DNA of 19,184 bases, from positions 1,796-20,979 of the forward strand of contig DHDW01000018.1 of assembly GCA_002399565.1 (NCBI GenBank). The letters are read 5' to 3'. Numbering within the stretch: position 1 is the stretch's first letter; every line of letters begins with the position of its first letter. Below the pieces are notes generated by a model. That model did no database searches. It saw nothing but the letters and a program-made list of their open reading frames with translations, and was not told where the DNA came from. This DNA comes from Bacteroidales bacterium UBA4866. GTDB taxonomy: Bacteria > Bacteroidota > Bacteroidia > Bacteroidales > P3. A program made the translations under genes and the position numbers. Shown here piece after piece: positions 7,863-14,003 of this stretch.

Positions 7863-8669
7863 ATGGAAGAGGATATTTATGAAGACCTAAGCTCAGTGAT
7901 AAGAAATATTGAAAAAATAACTTATACTGCAATTAAGAGTTCAGAAGGAATAATAAAAACTGAATTAGAACTATACAGCATATCAAAATATAATGAAAAT
8001 GGCTCTTTGATTTTATTAGGAAAAACTAATAATCTACTATCAGACAAAGGAATGATTGATTCTGGAAGTTTATATATTAATTTGTATTCATACGAATATA
8101 ATAAAGATAAGATGTTGATTAGCGAAAGATGTAAAAGTTCAAAAGGAGAATTGATACATAATTTATTCTATAAATATTCCCCTAACGGAGATATAGTAAG
8201 AGCAAATAAATTTAATTCAAATGGCAATCTTATTAGTTCAACTTTTTATGATGAAATTGGAAATATTAGAGAAATAAACATATATAAATCTGACAATAAC
8301 ATAGATTATAAAGTGTTCAGCAAATACGATTCAAATAATAATTTAGTTGAAAGAAATACTTATGATTTAGATAGTAATTTCAAGCAAAAAGAAATCTTTA
8401 GGTATAATGCTAAAGGAGATAAATTTGAATATAATTCTTTTGATTTAGATGATATTATCTATTCAAAATTCATTACTTATAAATATGAATATGACAAAAA
8501 AGATAATTGGATAAAACGAATTACGAAAGATGAAGATAATTATAGAATAACAACAAGAAGAATTGTTTATTTTGGGGAAGACAGTGAAAATAAACCTCGT
8601 CATTGGAAATCTCCTTTTTATTATAGAATAAAAGAAGGTAAAGATGTCAATTTATTGAATAAATATTAA
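7863..8669 (+). CDS. YD-repeat protein 4 (upstream partner of Nuc3)
   Basis: A 268-residue protein without signal peptide. The N-terminal block SVIRNIEKITYTAI is like the other three. Repeats such as YKYSPNGDIVRANKFNSNGNL run from about 76 to 195. The cap has DNWIK (214-218), ITTRRIVYFGED and a tail with W248-KSPF. It is the closest relative of YD1: NTYDLDSNFKQKEIF and EYNSFDLDD correspond to NTYDSERNFKKKEIY and EYNSFNLEE there. Like YD1 it sits directly upstream of a nuclease, and the Nuc3 promoter overlaps its 3' end. Function unknown; an immunity, sensor or adaptor role for Nuc3 is inference from position. Confidence 0.8.
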   Translation: MEEDIYEDLSSVIRNIEKITYTAIKSSEGIIKTELELYSISKYNENGSLILLGKTNNLLSDKGMIDSGSLYINLYSYEYNKDKMLISERCKSSKGELIHNLFYKYSPNGDIVRANKFNSNGNLISSTFYDEIGNIREINIYKSDNNIDYKVFSKYDSNNNLVERNTYDLDSNFKQKEIFRYNAKGDKFEYNSFDLDDIIYSKFITYKYEYDKKDNWIKRITKDEDNYRITTRRIVYFGEDSENKPRHWKSPFYYRIKEGKDVNLLNKY

Positions 8670-8686
8670 ATATATTCATATCTTTG
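8655..8686 (+). promoter_or_regulatory. Promoter of Nuc3 overlapping the YD4 stop
   Basis: TTGA (8655-8658), 20 nt, then TATCTTTG (8679-8686). The upstream element lies inside the last codons of YD4, so the YD gene end and nuclease promoter form one unit. Confidence 0.65.
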
Positions 8687-8696
8687 CTCTAATTTA

Positions 8697-8725
8697 AGAA
8701 ATCGTCCAATGGTTCTGCGATTTCT
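8697..8725 (+). promoter_or_regulatory. 5' UTR hairpin of Nuc3
   Basis: A perfect 8-bp inverted repeat, AGAAATCG (8697-8704) and CGATTTCT (8718-8725), with a 13-nt loop. It lies just after the predicted transcription start and 50 nt before the Nuc3 ATG. It has no T run, so it is not a terminator. A role in translation or mRNA stability is possible. Confidence 0.45.
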
Positions 8726-8774
8726 GAGAGTAAACAAATAATTAACAGAACCTTTAAATAAAAAATTTATTATT

Positions 8775-9626
8775 ATGACAAATTCAGATGCAAATGCAAA
8801 AAAAATGTGCAAAAAGTTCTTAGAAAGAGAAGGGTTTGTAAATGTAGCAATTAAAGGCAGTGATGGTTATGACATTGAAGGCTTTAAAGACGGTAAAAAA
8901 TACTACTTTGAAGTTAAAAGTTCTTCTCGTAGAAAAAATGATGTCTATAGTGGTACTGTTATGCTAACTGAACTATACAAGGCTATTGAAAATAAAGAAA
9001 ATTATAGATTTATTATTTGTCGTGGTCAAAGCAATGATATTGATAAATGGACATTTGAACTTTTTGAAGTTGATGAATTTATGGAATTTTGTGCCTTAAC
9101 AACACCAATATTAAGATATGGATATCATCCTAATCCAAATAAACAGCCAAAATTTAATGTTAAAACAAAAAAAGCAAATGATGAATTAATTAGATTAATG
9201 TGGAGCGAATATGGAAAATGGAAGGAAGAACAAAATGAGGAAGAGCTTGAAGAAATAATTGAAGAAATGGATTCAATTATTAATCTTAATAAATCTTGGG
9301 CAGACATAAAAGATAATTTGACTTATGATTTTGGGAGAAAAGCCATTGATGAGCTATTAAATAAAGGAGTTAATGATGAGCCAGACCATAGAAGGTTTAC
9401 AAAATCAATTAACAATGATATTTTTTCATACATATACATAGTATTTGCGCATAAACATATTCATTTACATATAAATGTAAAAAATACTACTAAGGCAAAA
9501 GCAGAATTAGATAAAATCTTTCAAGCATGTAAAGAAATAGAAATAAAGGAGATTAGCTCAGGTTTATCTTTAAATATAAAGGACGAAAAAGAGTATGGGA
9601 TATTAAAGAAATGGCTAAATATCTAG
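8775..9626 (+). CDS. Nuc3: DUF3883-like PD-(D/E)XK endonuclease-fold protein
   Basis: A 283-residue soluble protein. The N-terminal third looks like the DUF3883 / NO VEIN C-terminal type nuclease fold: AKKMCKKFLEREGFVNVAI, then GSDGYDIEG with D33, 12 residues, FEVKSSSRR with E46 and K48, then VMLTELYKAIENKENYRFIIC, where the family has a conserved substrate-side helix and strand. Residues about 105-283 match nothing I recognise. They include an acidic helical stretch (about 150-175) and an alternating region FSYIYIVFAHKHIHLHI. Such domains occur in restriction and anti-phage systems. It is unrelated in detail to Nuc1 and Nuc2 but occupies the same position after a YD gene. A terminator at 9694-9744 closes the unit. 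Confidence 0.7.
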   Translation: MTNSDANAKKMCKKFLEREGFVNVAIKGSDGYDIEGFKDGKKYYFEVKSSSRRKNDVYSGTVMLTELYKAIENKENYRFIICRGQSNDIDKWTFELFEVDEFMEFCALTTPILRYGYHPNPNKQPKFNVKTKKANDELIRLMWSEYGKWKEEQNEEELEEIIEEMDSIINLNKSWADIKDNLTYDFGRKAIDELLNKGVNDEPDHRRFTKSINNDIFSYIYIVFAHKHIHLHINVKNTTKAKAELDKIFQACKEIEIKEISSGLSLNIKDEKEYGILKKWLNI

Positions 9627-9693
9627 TAGAAAAACTTTCTGAGCCAGAAATGAAATAATTAAATCATCTGAACAATTATCAGACTTAACTAAG

Positions 9694-9744
9694 TGTGTAA
9701 TATGTTATATTCTCTTTTAGAGATATAAATTACACATTTTTCTT
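9694..9744 (+). terminator. Intrinsic terminator after Nuc3
   Basis: TGTGTAAT (9694-9701) pairs with ATTACACA (9729-9736), with an inner stem around TCTC and GAGA. The T-rich tract TTTTTCTTTTTC follows. It separates the YD/nuclease cluster from the AAA-WYL operon. Confidence 0.65.
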
Positions 9745-9761
9745 TTTCACTATTGCTCTAC

Positions 9762-9788
9762 TTTGGCATAAATAAGAATTTATCTTTG
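9762..9788 (+). promoter_or_regulatory. AAA-WYL operon promoter with shared TTTGGCATAA motif
   Basis: TTTGGCATAA (9762-9771), nine bases, TATCTTTG (9781-9788). It is almost the same as the YD4 promoter region, suggesting common regulation and recent shared ancestry of the two upstream regions. Confidence 0.75.
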
Positions 9789-9830
9789 TATTTGAAAGGA
9801 TAATTGTTTTTCAAATAAAAGATATAAGCT

Positions 9831-11597
9831 ATGGATGATTTATGTTATGAAGAAGGAAATGAGATTGAAATTGATTTTGAATTGGATGAGAATGTAAAAA
9901 AAGACATTGAGAAGTCTAAAAAGAAGAAAGTTCCAAAAACTATTTTAGAAAATATTGAATGTATTGTTGATGGGCTTGCGAAATTTAAACTCAGAGATGA
10001 CTTTTTTATTGAAGCAAAAGCATATATTGATTTCTTGAAAAAGAAATTGGATTTATCCCCTATTCAAATTGTTTTTCTCTCCCTATTTATTGAAAATAGC
10101 CATAATTCTTATATAGAAATCTCTTCTTTTACAAGAATTTTGGGTTGTCATTTAATAAGTCTTTTGAAATATACTCATGAAATTGAAGGGTTAGAAGAAA
10201 ATCATTTAATTAGAAGCAATGTATATAAAGGGAGAAAGTCTTATACTGTTCCTTATGAGGTAATTGATGCATTGAAGCAGAACAAAAAATATACCTATAA
10301 ATCCTTAGAAGGCTTAAATACTATTGAATTGTTTACAGAAATAGAAAATCTCTTTGAAGAGTTTGATGAAGACACTTTGTCTCAAATGCAGCTATTAAAA
10401 GAGTTAGTAAATTTAATAGAAAACAATCCTATGCTGAATTTCTGTAAACGAGTCAAGATATATGAAGATAATTTTATAAGCAATAAGAATTTTGGATTAT
10501 TTATGTTCTTCTGTTATCGATTTATTTGCCTTGAAAGCGAGAAAGTTAATCTCTCTCAAATAAAAGAAATATATGAGAATAAAAGAGACTTCTCACAAAT
10601 CAAATTAAGTTTGCAATCTGGGAAAAACGAGTTAATCAAAAACAACATTATTGAATATGCTAACGATAATGGAATTGCAAATAAAGAGGTTTATAGCTTG
10701 ACAAATAAAGCAAAAGAGGAATTATTTGTTGATTTAGAACTTAATAAATTTATTAGTAATAGTGATAATGGATTATTAGAACATGGAAAGATAATAGAAA
10801 AGAAACTATATTTCAATAAGGAAGAAGACTCTCAAATCAAAAAACTACAAAGCTATTTGAGGGAAGAAAATTTCTCTACCATTCAAGAAAGATTGGAAAA
10901 ACAAGGAATGAGAAAGGGCTTTGCTTGTTTATTTCATGGCTCTCCTGGTACAGGAAAAACAGAAACAGTATATCAGTTGGCTCGATTAACAAAAAGAGAT
11001 ATTTTGTTTGTGGATATTGCACAAAGCAAAAGTATGTGGTATGGTGAGAGCGAGAAAATAATTAAAAGGATATTCGATAAATATAGAGGATATGTAAAAT
11101 CTTGCAAGACTACCCCAATTCTTTTGTTTAATGAAGCAGATGCTATAATTGGTAAAAGGAAGGAAGCAAATTCAAATTCGGTTGCTCAAACAGAAAATAC
11201 AATACAGAACATAATTTTACAGGAAATGGAGAACTTGGATGGGATTATGATAGCAACAACCAATCTAACACAAAACTTAGATTCTGCTTTTGAAAGAAGA
11301 TTTTTGTTTAAGATTGATTTTCAAAAACCCAAACCTGAGGTTAAGGCTAAAATATGGAAATCTATGCTACCTTCATTAACAAAACAAGAAGCCATAGAGC
11401 TTTCAAATAGCTTTGATTTTAGTGGAGGCGAGATAGAAAACATTGTGAGGAAATATACAATTGATAGCATATTAACAAATACGAAACCATCCATTGATAA
11501 AATCCGTATGTATTGTAAAACAGAGAAAATTGAAAATAAAAATAGTCCTAAAAATAAAATAGGCTTCATTTATTATGGAAAAACGCAAGACAAGTAA
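9831..11597 (+). CDS. AAA+ ATPase with long N-terminal region
   Basis: A 588-residue soluble protein. The N-terminal 340 residues are helical, with two stretches that look like winged-helix or helical bundle segments (about 75-145 and 220-300). The AAA+ module follows: Walker A GSPGTGKT (370-377, K376), pore-like SMWYGESEK (401-409), Walker B ILLFNEAD (430-437) in which the usual Asp is Asn434, sensor 1 IATTN (474-478) and arginine-finger candidates R489/R490 in FERRF. SGGEIENIV (531-539) is the sensor-2 region. It resembles the Bacteroidota AAA family remodelling ATPases. The WYL gene overlaps its 3' end by 23 nt, indicating translational coupling. The shared promoter with YD genes links it to the cluster. 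Its substrate is unknown. Confidence 0.85.
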   Translation: MDDLCYEEGNEIEIDFELDENVKKDIEKSKKKKVPKTILENIECIVDGLAKFKLRDDFFIEAKAYIDFLKKKLDLSPIQIVFLSLFIENSHNSYIEISSFTRILGCHLISLLKYTHEIEGLEENHLIRSNVYKGRKSYTVPYEVIDALKQNKKYTYKSLEGLNTIELFTEIENLFEEFDEDTLSQMQLLKELVNLIENNPMLNFCKRVKIYEDNFISNKNFGLFMFFCYRFICLESEKVNLSQIKEIYENKRDFSQIKLSLQSGKNELIKNNIIEYANDNGIANKEVYSLTNKAKEELFVDLELNKFISNSDNGLLEHGKIIEKKLYFNKEEDSQIKKLQSYLREENFSTIQERLEKQGMRKGFACLFHGSPGTGKTETVYQLARLTKRDILFVDIAQSKSMWYGESEKIIKRIFDKYRGYVKSCKTTPILLFNEADAIIGKRKEANSNSVAQTENTIQNIILQEMENLDGIMIATTNLTQNLDSAFERRFLFKIDFQKPKPEVKAKIWKSMLPSLTKQEAIELSNSFDFSGGEIENIVRKYTIDSILTNTKPSIDKIRMYCKTEKIENKNSPKNKIGFIYYGKTQDK

Positions 11598-12507
11598 GGA
11601 TAAGACGGCTTATCTTTTCAAAAGGTATATTTGGCTTTTGGATATTATATTTAATGCCAAGAAAATAAGTTTTGAGGATATTAATAATAGATGGCAAAAT
11701 GCTTCATTGAACTATTCTTGCGAAGAATTGCCTTTAAGAACTTTCCATAACCATCGTCTTGCTATTAGTGAGATGTTTGATATTGATATTACCTGTGATA
11801 GGAAGGATGGAAATAAGTATTTCATTGAATATGAGAGTGATTTGGCAAAAGGGAAGATTAGAACATGGCTTTTAAATAGTCTTTCTGTAAATAATATTGT
11901 TAATGAAAGCCATAGGCTTAAGGATAGGATTCTTTTTGAAAATGTTCCTTCTGGTCAAATGTTCCTCACTCCCATCATTGAGGCAATGAGGGAAAGTCAT
12001 GTAATTAATATTACTTACCAAAAGTTTGAACATAACAAAGCATATACTTTTGAGATTCATCCTTACTGCGTTAAGATTTTCAAACAAAGATGGTATGTTG
12101 TTGCTTTCAATCCTTTTAAGAATTATATTTTAATTTATTCTTTGGATAGGATTAAGAATGTTGAAATCACTTCCAATAAGTTTGATTTGCCAGAGGATTT
12201 TAATGGAGAGGAATATTTTAGGGACTCCTTTGGAATAATTGTTGATAATTACTTAGAAACAGAAGAAGTTTTATTGAAAGTATTTGATGAAGATGTAAAG
12301 TATATTGAAACCCTTCCTTTACATAATTCTCAAAAAGAAGTAAAAAAAGCCATTGATTATACAATCTTCAGTTATAAGATAAAACCTACTTATGATTTTA
12401 TAAAGGAAATCCTTTCACATGGACGCTATATAGAAGTCCTTTCTCCTGAGAGTTTAAGAAAGGAAATCAAAAGAATCTTAAAAGAGGAGTACGGAAGGTA
12501 TATTTAA
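11575..12507 (+). CDS. WYL-domain transcriptional regulator
   Basis: A 310-residue protein. The N-terminal part (about 10-90) looks like a helix-turn-helix domain, with YLFKRYIWLLDIIF and RTFHNHRLAISEMFDIDI. The WYL domain spans about 130-205: ITYQKFE, FEIHPYCVKIFKQRWYVVAFNP (motif W173-Y174-V175, Val in place of the usual Leu) and YSLDRIKNVEI. A C-terminal WCX-like extension follows, with SPESLRKEIKRILKEE at the end. WYL proteins sense nucleic acid or nucleotide ligands, and several, such as BrxR and CapW, repress anti-phage operons. It overlaps the AAA+ gene by 23 nt. Autoregulation through the TTTRGCATAR motif, and control of the YD genes, is inferred from the shared promoter and has not been shown. 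Confidence 0.85.
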   Translation: MEKRKTSKDKTAYLFKRYIWLLDIIFNAKKISFEDINNRWQNASLNYSCEELPLRTFHNHRLAISEMFDIDITCDRKDGNKYFIEYESDLAKGKIRTWLLNSLSVNNIVNESHRLKDRILFENVPSGQMFLTPIIEAMRESHVINITYQKFEHNKAYTFEIHPYCVKIFKQRWYVVAFNPFKNYILIYSLDRIKNVEITSNKFDLPEDFNGEEYFRDSFGIIVDNYLETEEVLLKVFDEDVKYIETLPLHNSQKEVKKAIDYTIFSYKIKPTYDFIKEILSHGRYIEVLSPESLRKEIKRILKEEYGRYI

Positions 12508-12590
12508 TTGTAATTAATAAAGGAGAATTCAAAATAACTAAATCTAATATCAACAATTCAGAGGTCATTTATTTGATAATTCAACCCAAA

Positions 12591-12733
12591 AAGTCTCACT
12601 TTTCATCTCGGTAAGTCTCACTTTCTATCCTAATAAGTCTCACTTTTCACCCCAAAAAGTCTCCCTTTTATATAAAAAAGTCTCACTTTTCAGCAAAAAA
12701 GTCTCACTTTTTGGGGAAGAAAGTCTCACTTTT
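12591..12733 (+). repeat. Seven-copy array of 13-nt palindromic repeat, 21-22 bp pitch
   Basis: AAGTCTCACTTTT, with one-base variants, starts at 12591, 12613, 12635, 12657, 12678, 12699 and 12721, giving steps of 22, 22, 22, 21, 21 and 22. Each unit is a dyad, AAAAGT and ACTTTT around a central CTC; the last extends to GAAAGT-CTC-ACTTTTTGGG. Gaps of 8-9 nt between cores vary in sequence. It lies in the gap after the WYL gene. The pitch places all copies on one face of the helix, as expected for tandem binding sites. Confidence 0.9.
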
Positions 12734-12804
12734 TGGGTGCGATTTATTGCTTTTTGGATTTGTTTTTATTGATATTGCTTTTGGAAATTCAAAAGAATTG
12801 AGCA

Positions 12805-12827
12805 TTTTGCACTGTAAGAGTGCAAAA
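12805..12827. repeat. 9-bp perfect inverted repeat
   Basis: TTTTGCACT (12805-12813) and AGTGCAAAA (12819-12827) flank GTAAG. It has no T run on either strand, so it is not a typical terminator. It ends 13 nt before the -33 element of the next gene, so an operator is possible. Confidence 0.55.
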
Positions 12828-12839
12828 ATGGATGATTAG

Positions 12840-12868
12840 TTTGTTGTATTATTTATTTATTATCTTTG
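12840..12868 (+). promoter_or_regulatory. Promoter of the outer-membrane protein gene
   Basis: TTTG (12840-12843), 17 nt, TATCTTTG (12861-12868). The position supports a start at 12901 and rules out the in-frame ATG at 12820. Confidence 0.65.
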
Positions 12869-12900
12869 CTTTTACTAATCACTTTGAAAAGAGAATTATT

Positions 12901-13470
12901 ATGAAAAAAAATGTTCTAATTATTTTATGTTGTTTTCTTTCTTATAATATTAATGCTCAAGAGGCAAAGGAAAAGAAGTTTACTCATTCTCTCACTGAAA
13001 ATTTTGGGACTATACTTAAGTTTCAGCTTGATAATATGCCTAATTATCCAGCATTAAATGGAGATTATAGCTTCTTAAATCTTATTCCTTCTTACGAATT
13101 TGGGTATAATAACAAGGTTTTCTTTAGATTAAAATTTAGGAATCTTGAGAATGAAAGCAATAGTTTTGAGATTTACAGACGTTTTGATGCTTATAGTATA
13201 GTTTTGAACTATAATTTACTAAAAAGAAATTCAAAGCATTCATTCAAAATAGGTGCAGGTTATGTTTTAGGGCATTATCACGATAAAACCTTCTATGAAT
13301 ATAATGAAGAAATAAAGTATAATTATGGAAAGGATATAGAGAATCATTTACTTTTCACATTATCTTATCTGTACAAAATAGATAATCACTTATCTTTCGG
13401 AATAGAAGCTGATTTCTATGATGTTTTAATGTATAGAGAATATAGTGTTGCTATAAGATATACCTTTTAG
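12901..13470 (+). CDS. Small outer-membrane beta-barrel-like protein
   Basis: A 189-residue protein. Residues 1-20 form a signal peptide (MKKNVLIILCCFLSYNINAQ), with cleavage probably near A19. The mature part alternates aromatic and polar residues, for example YEFGYNNKVFFRLKFRN, FKIGAGYVLGHYH and LLFTLSYLYKIDN, and it ends with VAIRYTF. A terminal Phe is the usual end of outer-membrane barrels. Estimated eight strands. No specific family was recognised, and function and substrate are unknown. An in-frame ATG at 12820 would put residues before the signal peptide and lies upstream of the promoter, so 12901 is chosen. Its stop abuts the folK stop on the other strand. Confidence 0.75.
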   Translation: MKKNVLIILCCFLSYNINAQEAKEKKFTHSLTENFGTILKFQLDNMPNYPALNGDYSFLNLIPSYEFGYNNKVFFRLKFRNLENESNSFEIYRRFDAYSIVLNYNLLKRNSKHSFKIGAGYVLGHYHDKTFYEYNEEIKYNYGKDIENHLLFTLSYLYKIDNHLSFGIEADFYDVLMYREYSVAIRYTF

Positions 13471-13917
13471 TTATATATCCTTTATCGTTTTCTTTAAAAT
13501 AGGGTGCAAAAGGTTTGGGAGGATTTCTTTTAAGGGTGTTAGAACAAAGTCTCTTTCTTGGATTAGGGGATGAGGGATTTTTAGAGTTGGAGTATCTAAA
13601 ATAATATCTTCATAAAAGAGAATATCGATATCTATTGTTCTGTTTTGATAGCCTTTGTGTAATGAATTTCTTTGTCTTCCTAATTCTTTTTCAATTTTAT
13701 TACATATCTCCAATGCTTCTAAGGGGGTTTTTTTGGTTTCAAACACTGCCACAGAATTAATAAAAGAATTTTCACTTTCAAAACCCCAAGCAGGAGTTTC
13801 AATAAAAGAAGATTTCTTTATCAACTCCCCAAGCTCTTCTTCCAAAAGCCTATAAGCAGCGAGAATATACTCTTCCCTATCACCCAAATTACTACCAAAT
13901 GCTAAAACAATTTTCAT
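13471..13917 (-). CDS. folK: 2-amino-4-hydroxy-6-hydroxymethyldihydropteridine diphosphokinase
   Basis: HPPK transfers pyrophosphate from ATP to 6-hydroxymethyl-7,8-dihydropterin in folate synthesis. The 148-residue protein is of near-normal length. FGSNLGDR (7-14) is the pterin-side motif, WGFESENSFINSVAVF (44-59) is typical, and R93 with D96 and D98 in RTIDIDILFY forms the metal-binding signature. PHPLIQERDFVLTPL (115-129) is the conserved substrate loop with R122. The only start that fits the family begins four bases after the -7 element TATCTTTG (13922-13929), so the mRNA is probably leaderless. It is divergent from the flippase gene and convergent with the outer-membrane protein gene. 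Confidence 0.95.
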   Translation of the reverse strand: MKIVLAFGSNLGDREEYILAAYRLLEEELGELIKKSSFIETPAWGFESENSFINSVAVFETKKTPLEALEICNKIEKELGRQRNSLHKGYQNRTIDIDILFYEDIILDTPTLKIPHPLIQERDFVLTPLKEILPNLLHPILKKTIKDI

Positions 13918-13921
13918 CCTG

Positions 13922-13971
13922 CAAAGATATTAAGTTTTTTAGGATTCTCTTTTAGAAAAAGTTTATCTTTG
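13922..13971. promoter_or_regulatory. Divergent promoter pair, folK and flippase
   Basis: TATCTTTG on the minus strand (13922-13929) drives folK, and TATCTTTG on the plus strand (13964-13971) drives the flippase with a leader of about 26 nt. Neither has a clear TTTG -33 element. Confidence 0.65.
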
Positions 13972-14003
13972 CAGTATAGTAATGATAATTTATAGTTTTA
14001 CTT

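Larger units (their letters stand above)
12508..12900. other. Intergenic region between WYL gene and outer-membrane protein gene
   Basis: A 393 nt stretch without a gene. It holds the seven-copy repeat array, a 9-bp hairpin at 12805-12827 and the promoter at 12840-12868. No clear intrinsic terminator for the AAA-WYL operon was found. Confidence 0.7.

Noticed and set aside
1097..8669. YD proteins as Rhs-type polymorphic toxins
   Set aside because: They are only 268-344 residues, lack signal peptides, the Rhs core shell and a variable C-terminal toxin, and all end in the same NNWIK cap.
9611..9658. 15-codon open frame overlapping the Nuc3 stop
   Set aside because: It is short, has no promoter or similarity, and overlaps the end of a well-supported gene; probably chance.
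12591..12733. CRISPR array
   Set aside because: Repeat cores are 13 nt and gaps 8-9 nt, far too short for CRISPR repeats and spacers, and no cas genes are in the window. The same applies to the arrays at 17164-17337.
12805..12827. Terminator for the WYL operon
   Set aside because: The 9-bp stem is perfect but no T run follows it on either strand.
12820..13470. Outer-membrane protein start at 12820
   Set aside because: The added 27 residues precede a normal signal peptide, and the promoter at 12840-12868 lies inside them.
13468..13473. Significance of abutting convergent stops of the outer-membrane protein gene and folK
   Set aside because: Tight convergent ends are common in compact genomes, and no shared terminator or overlap is seen.
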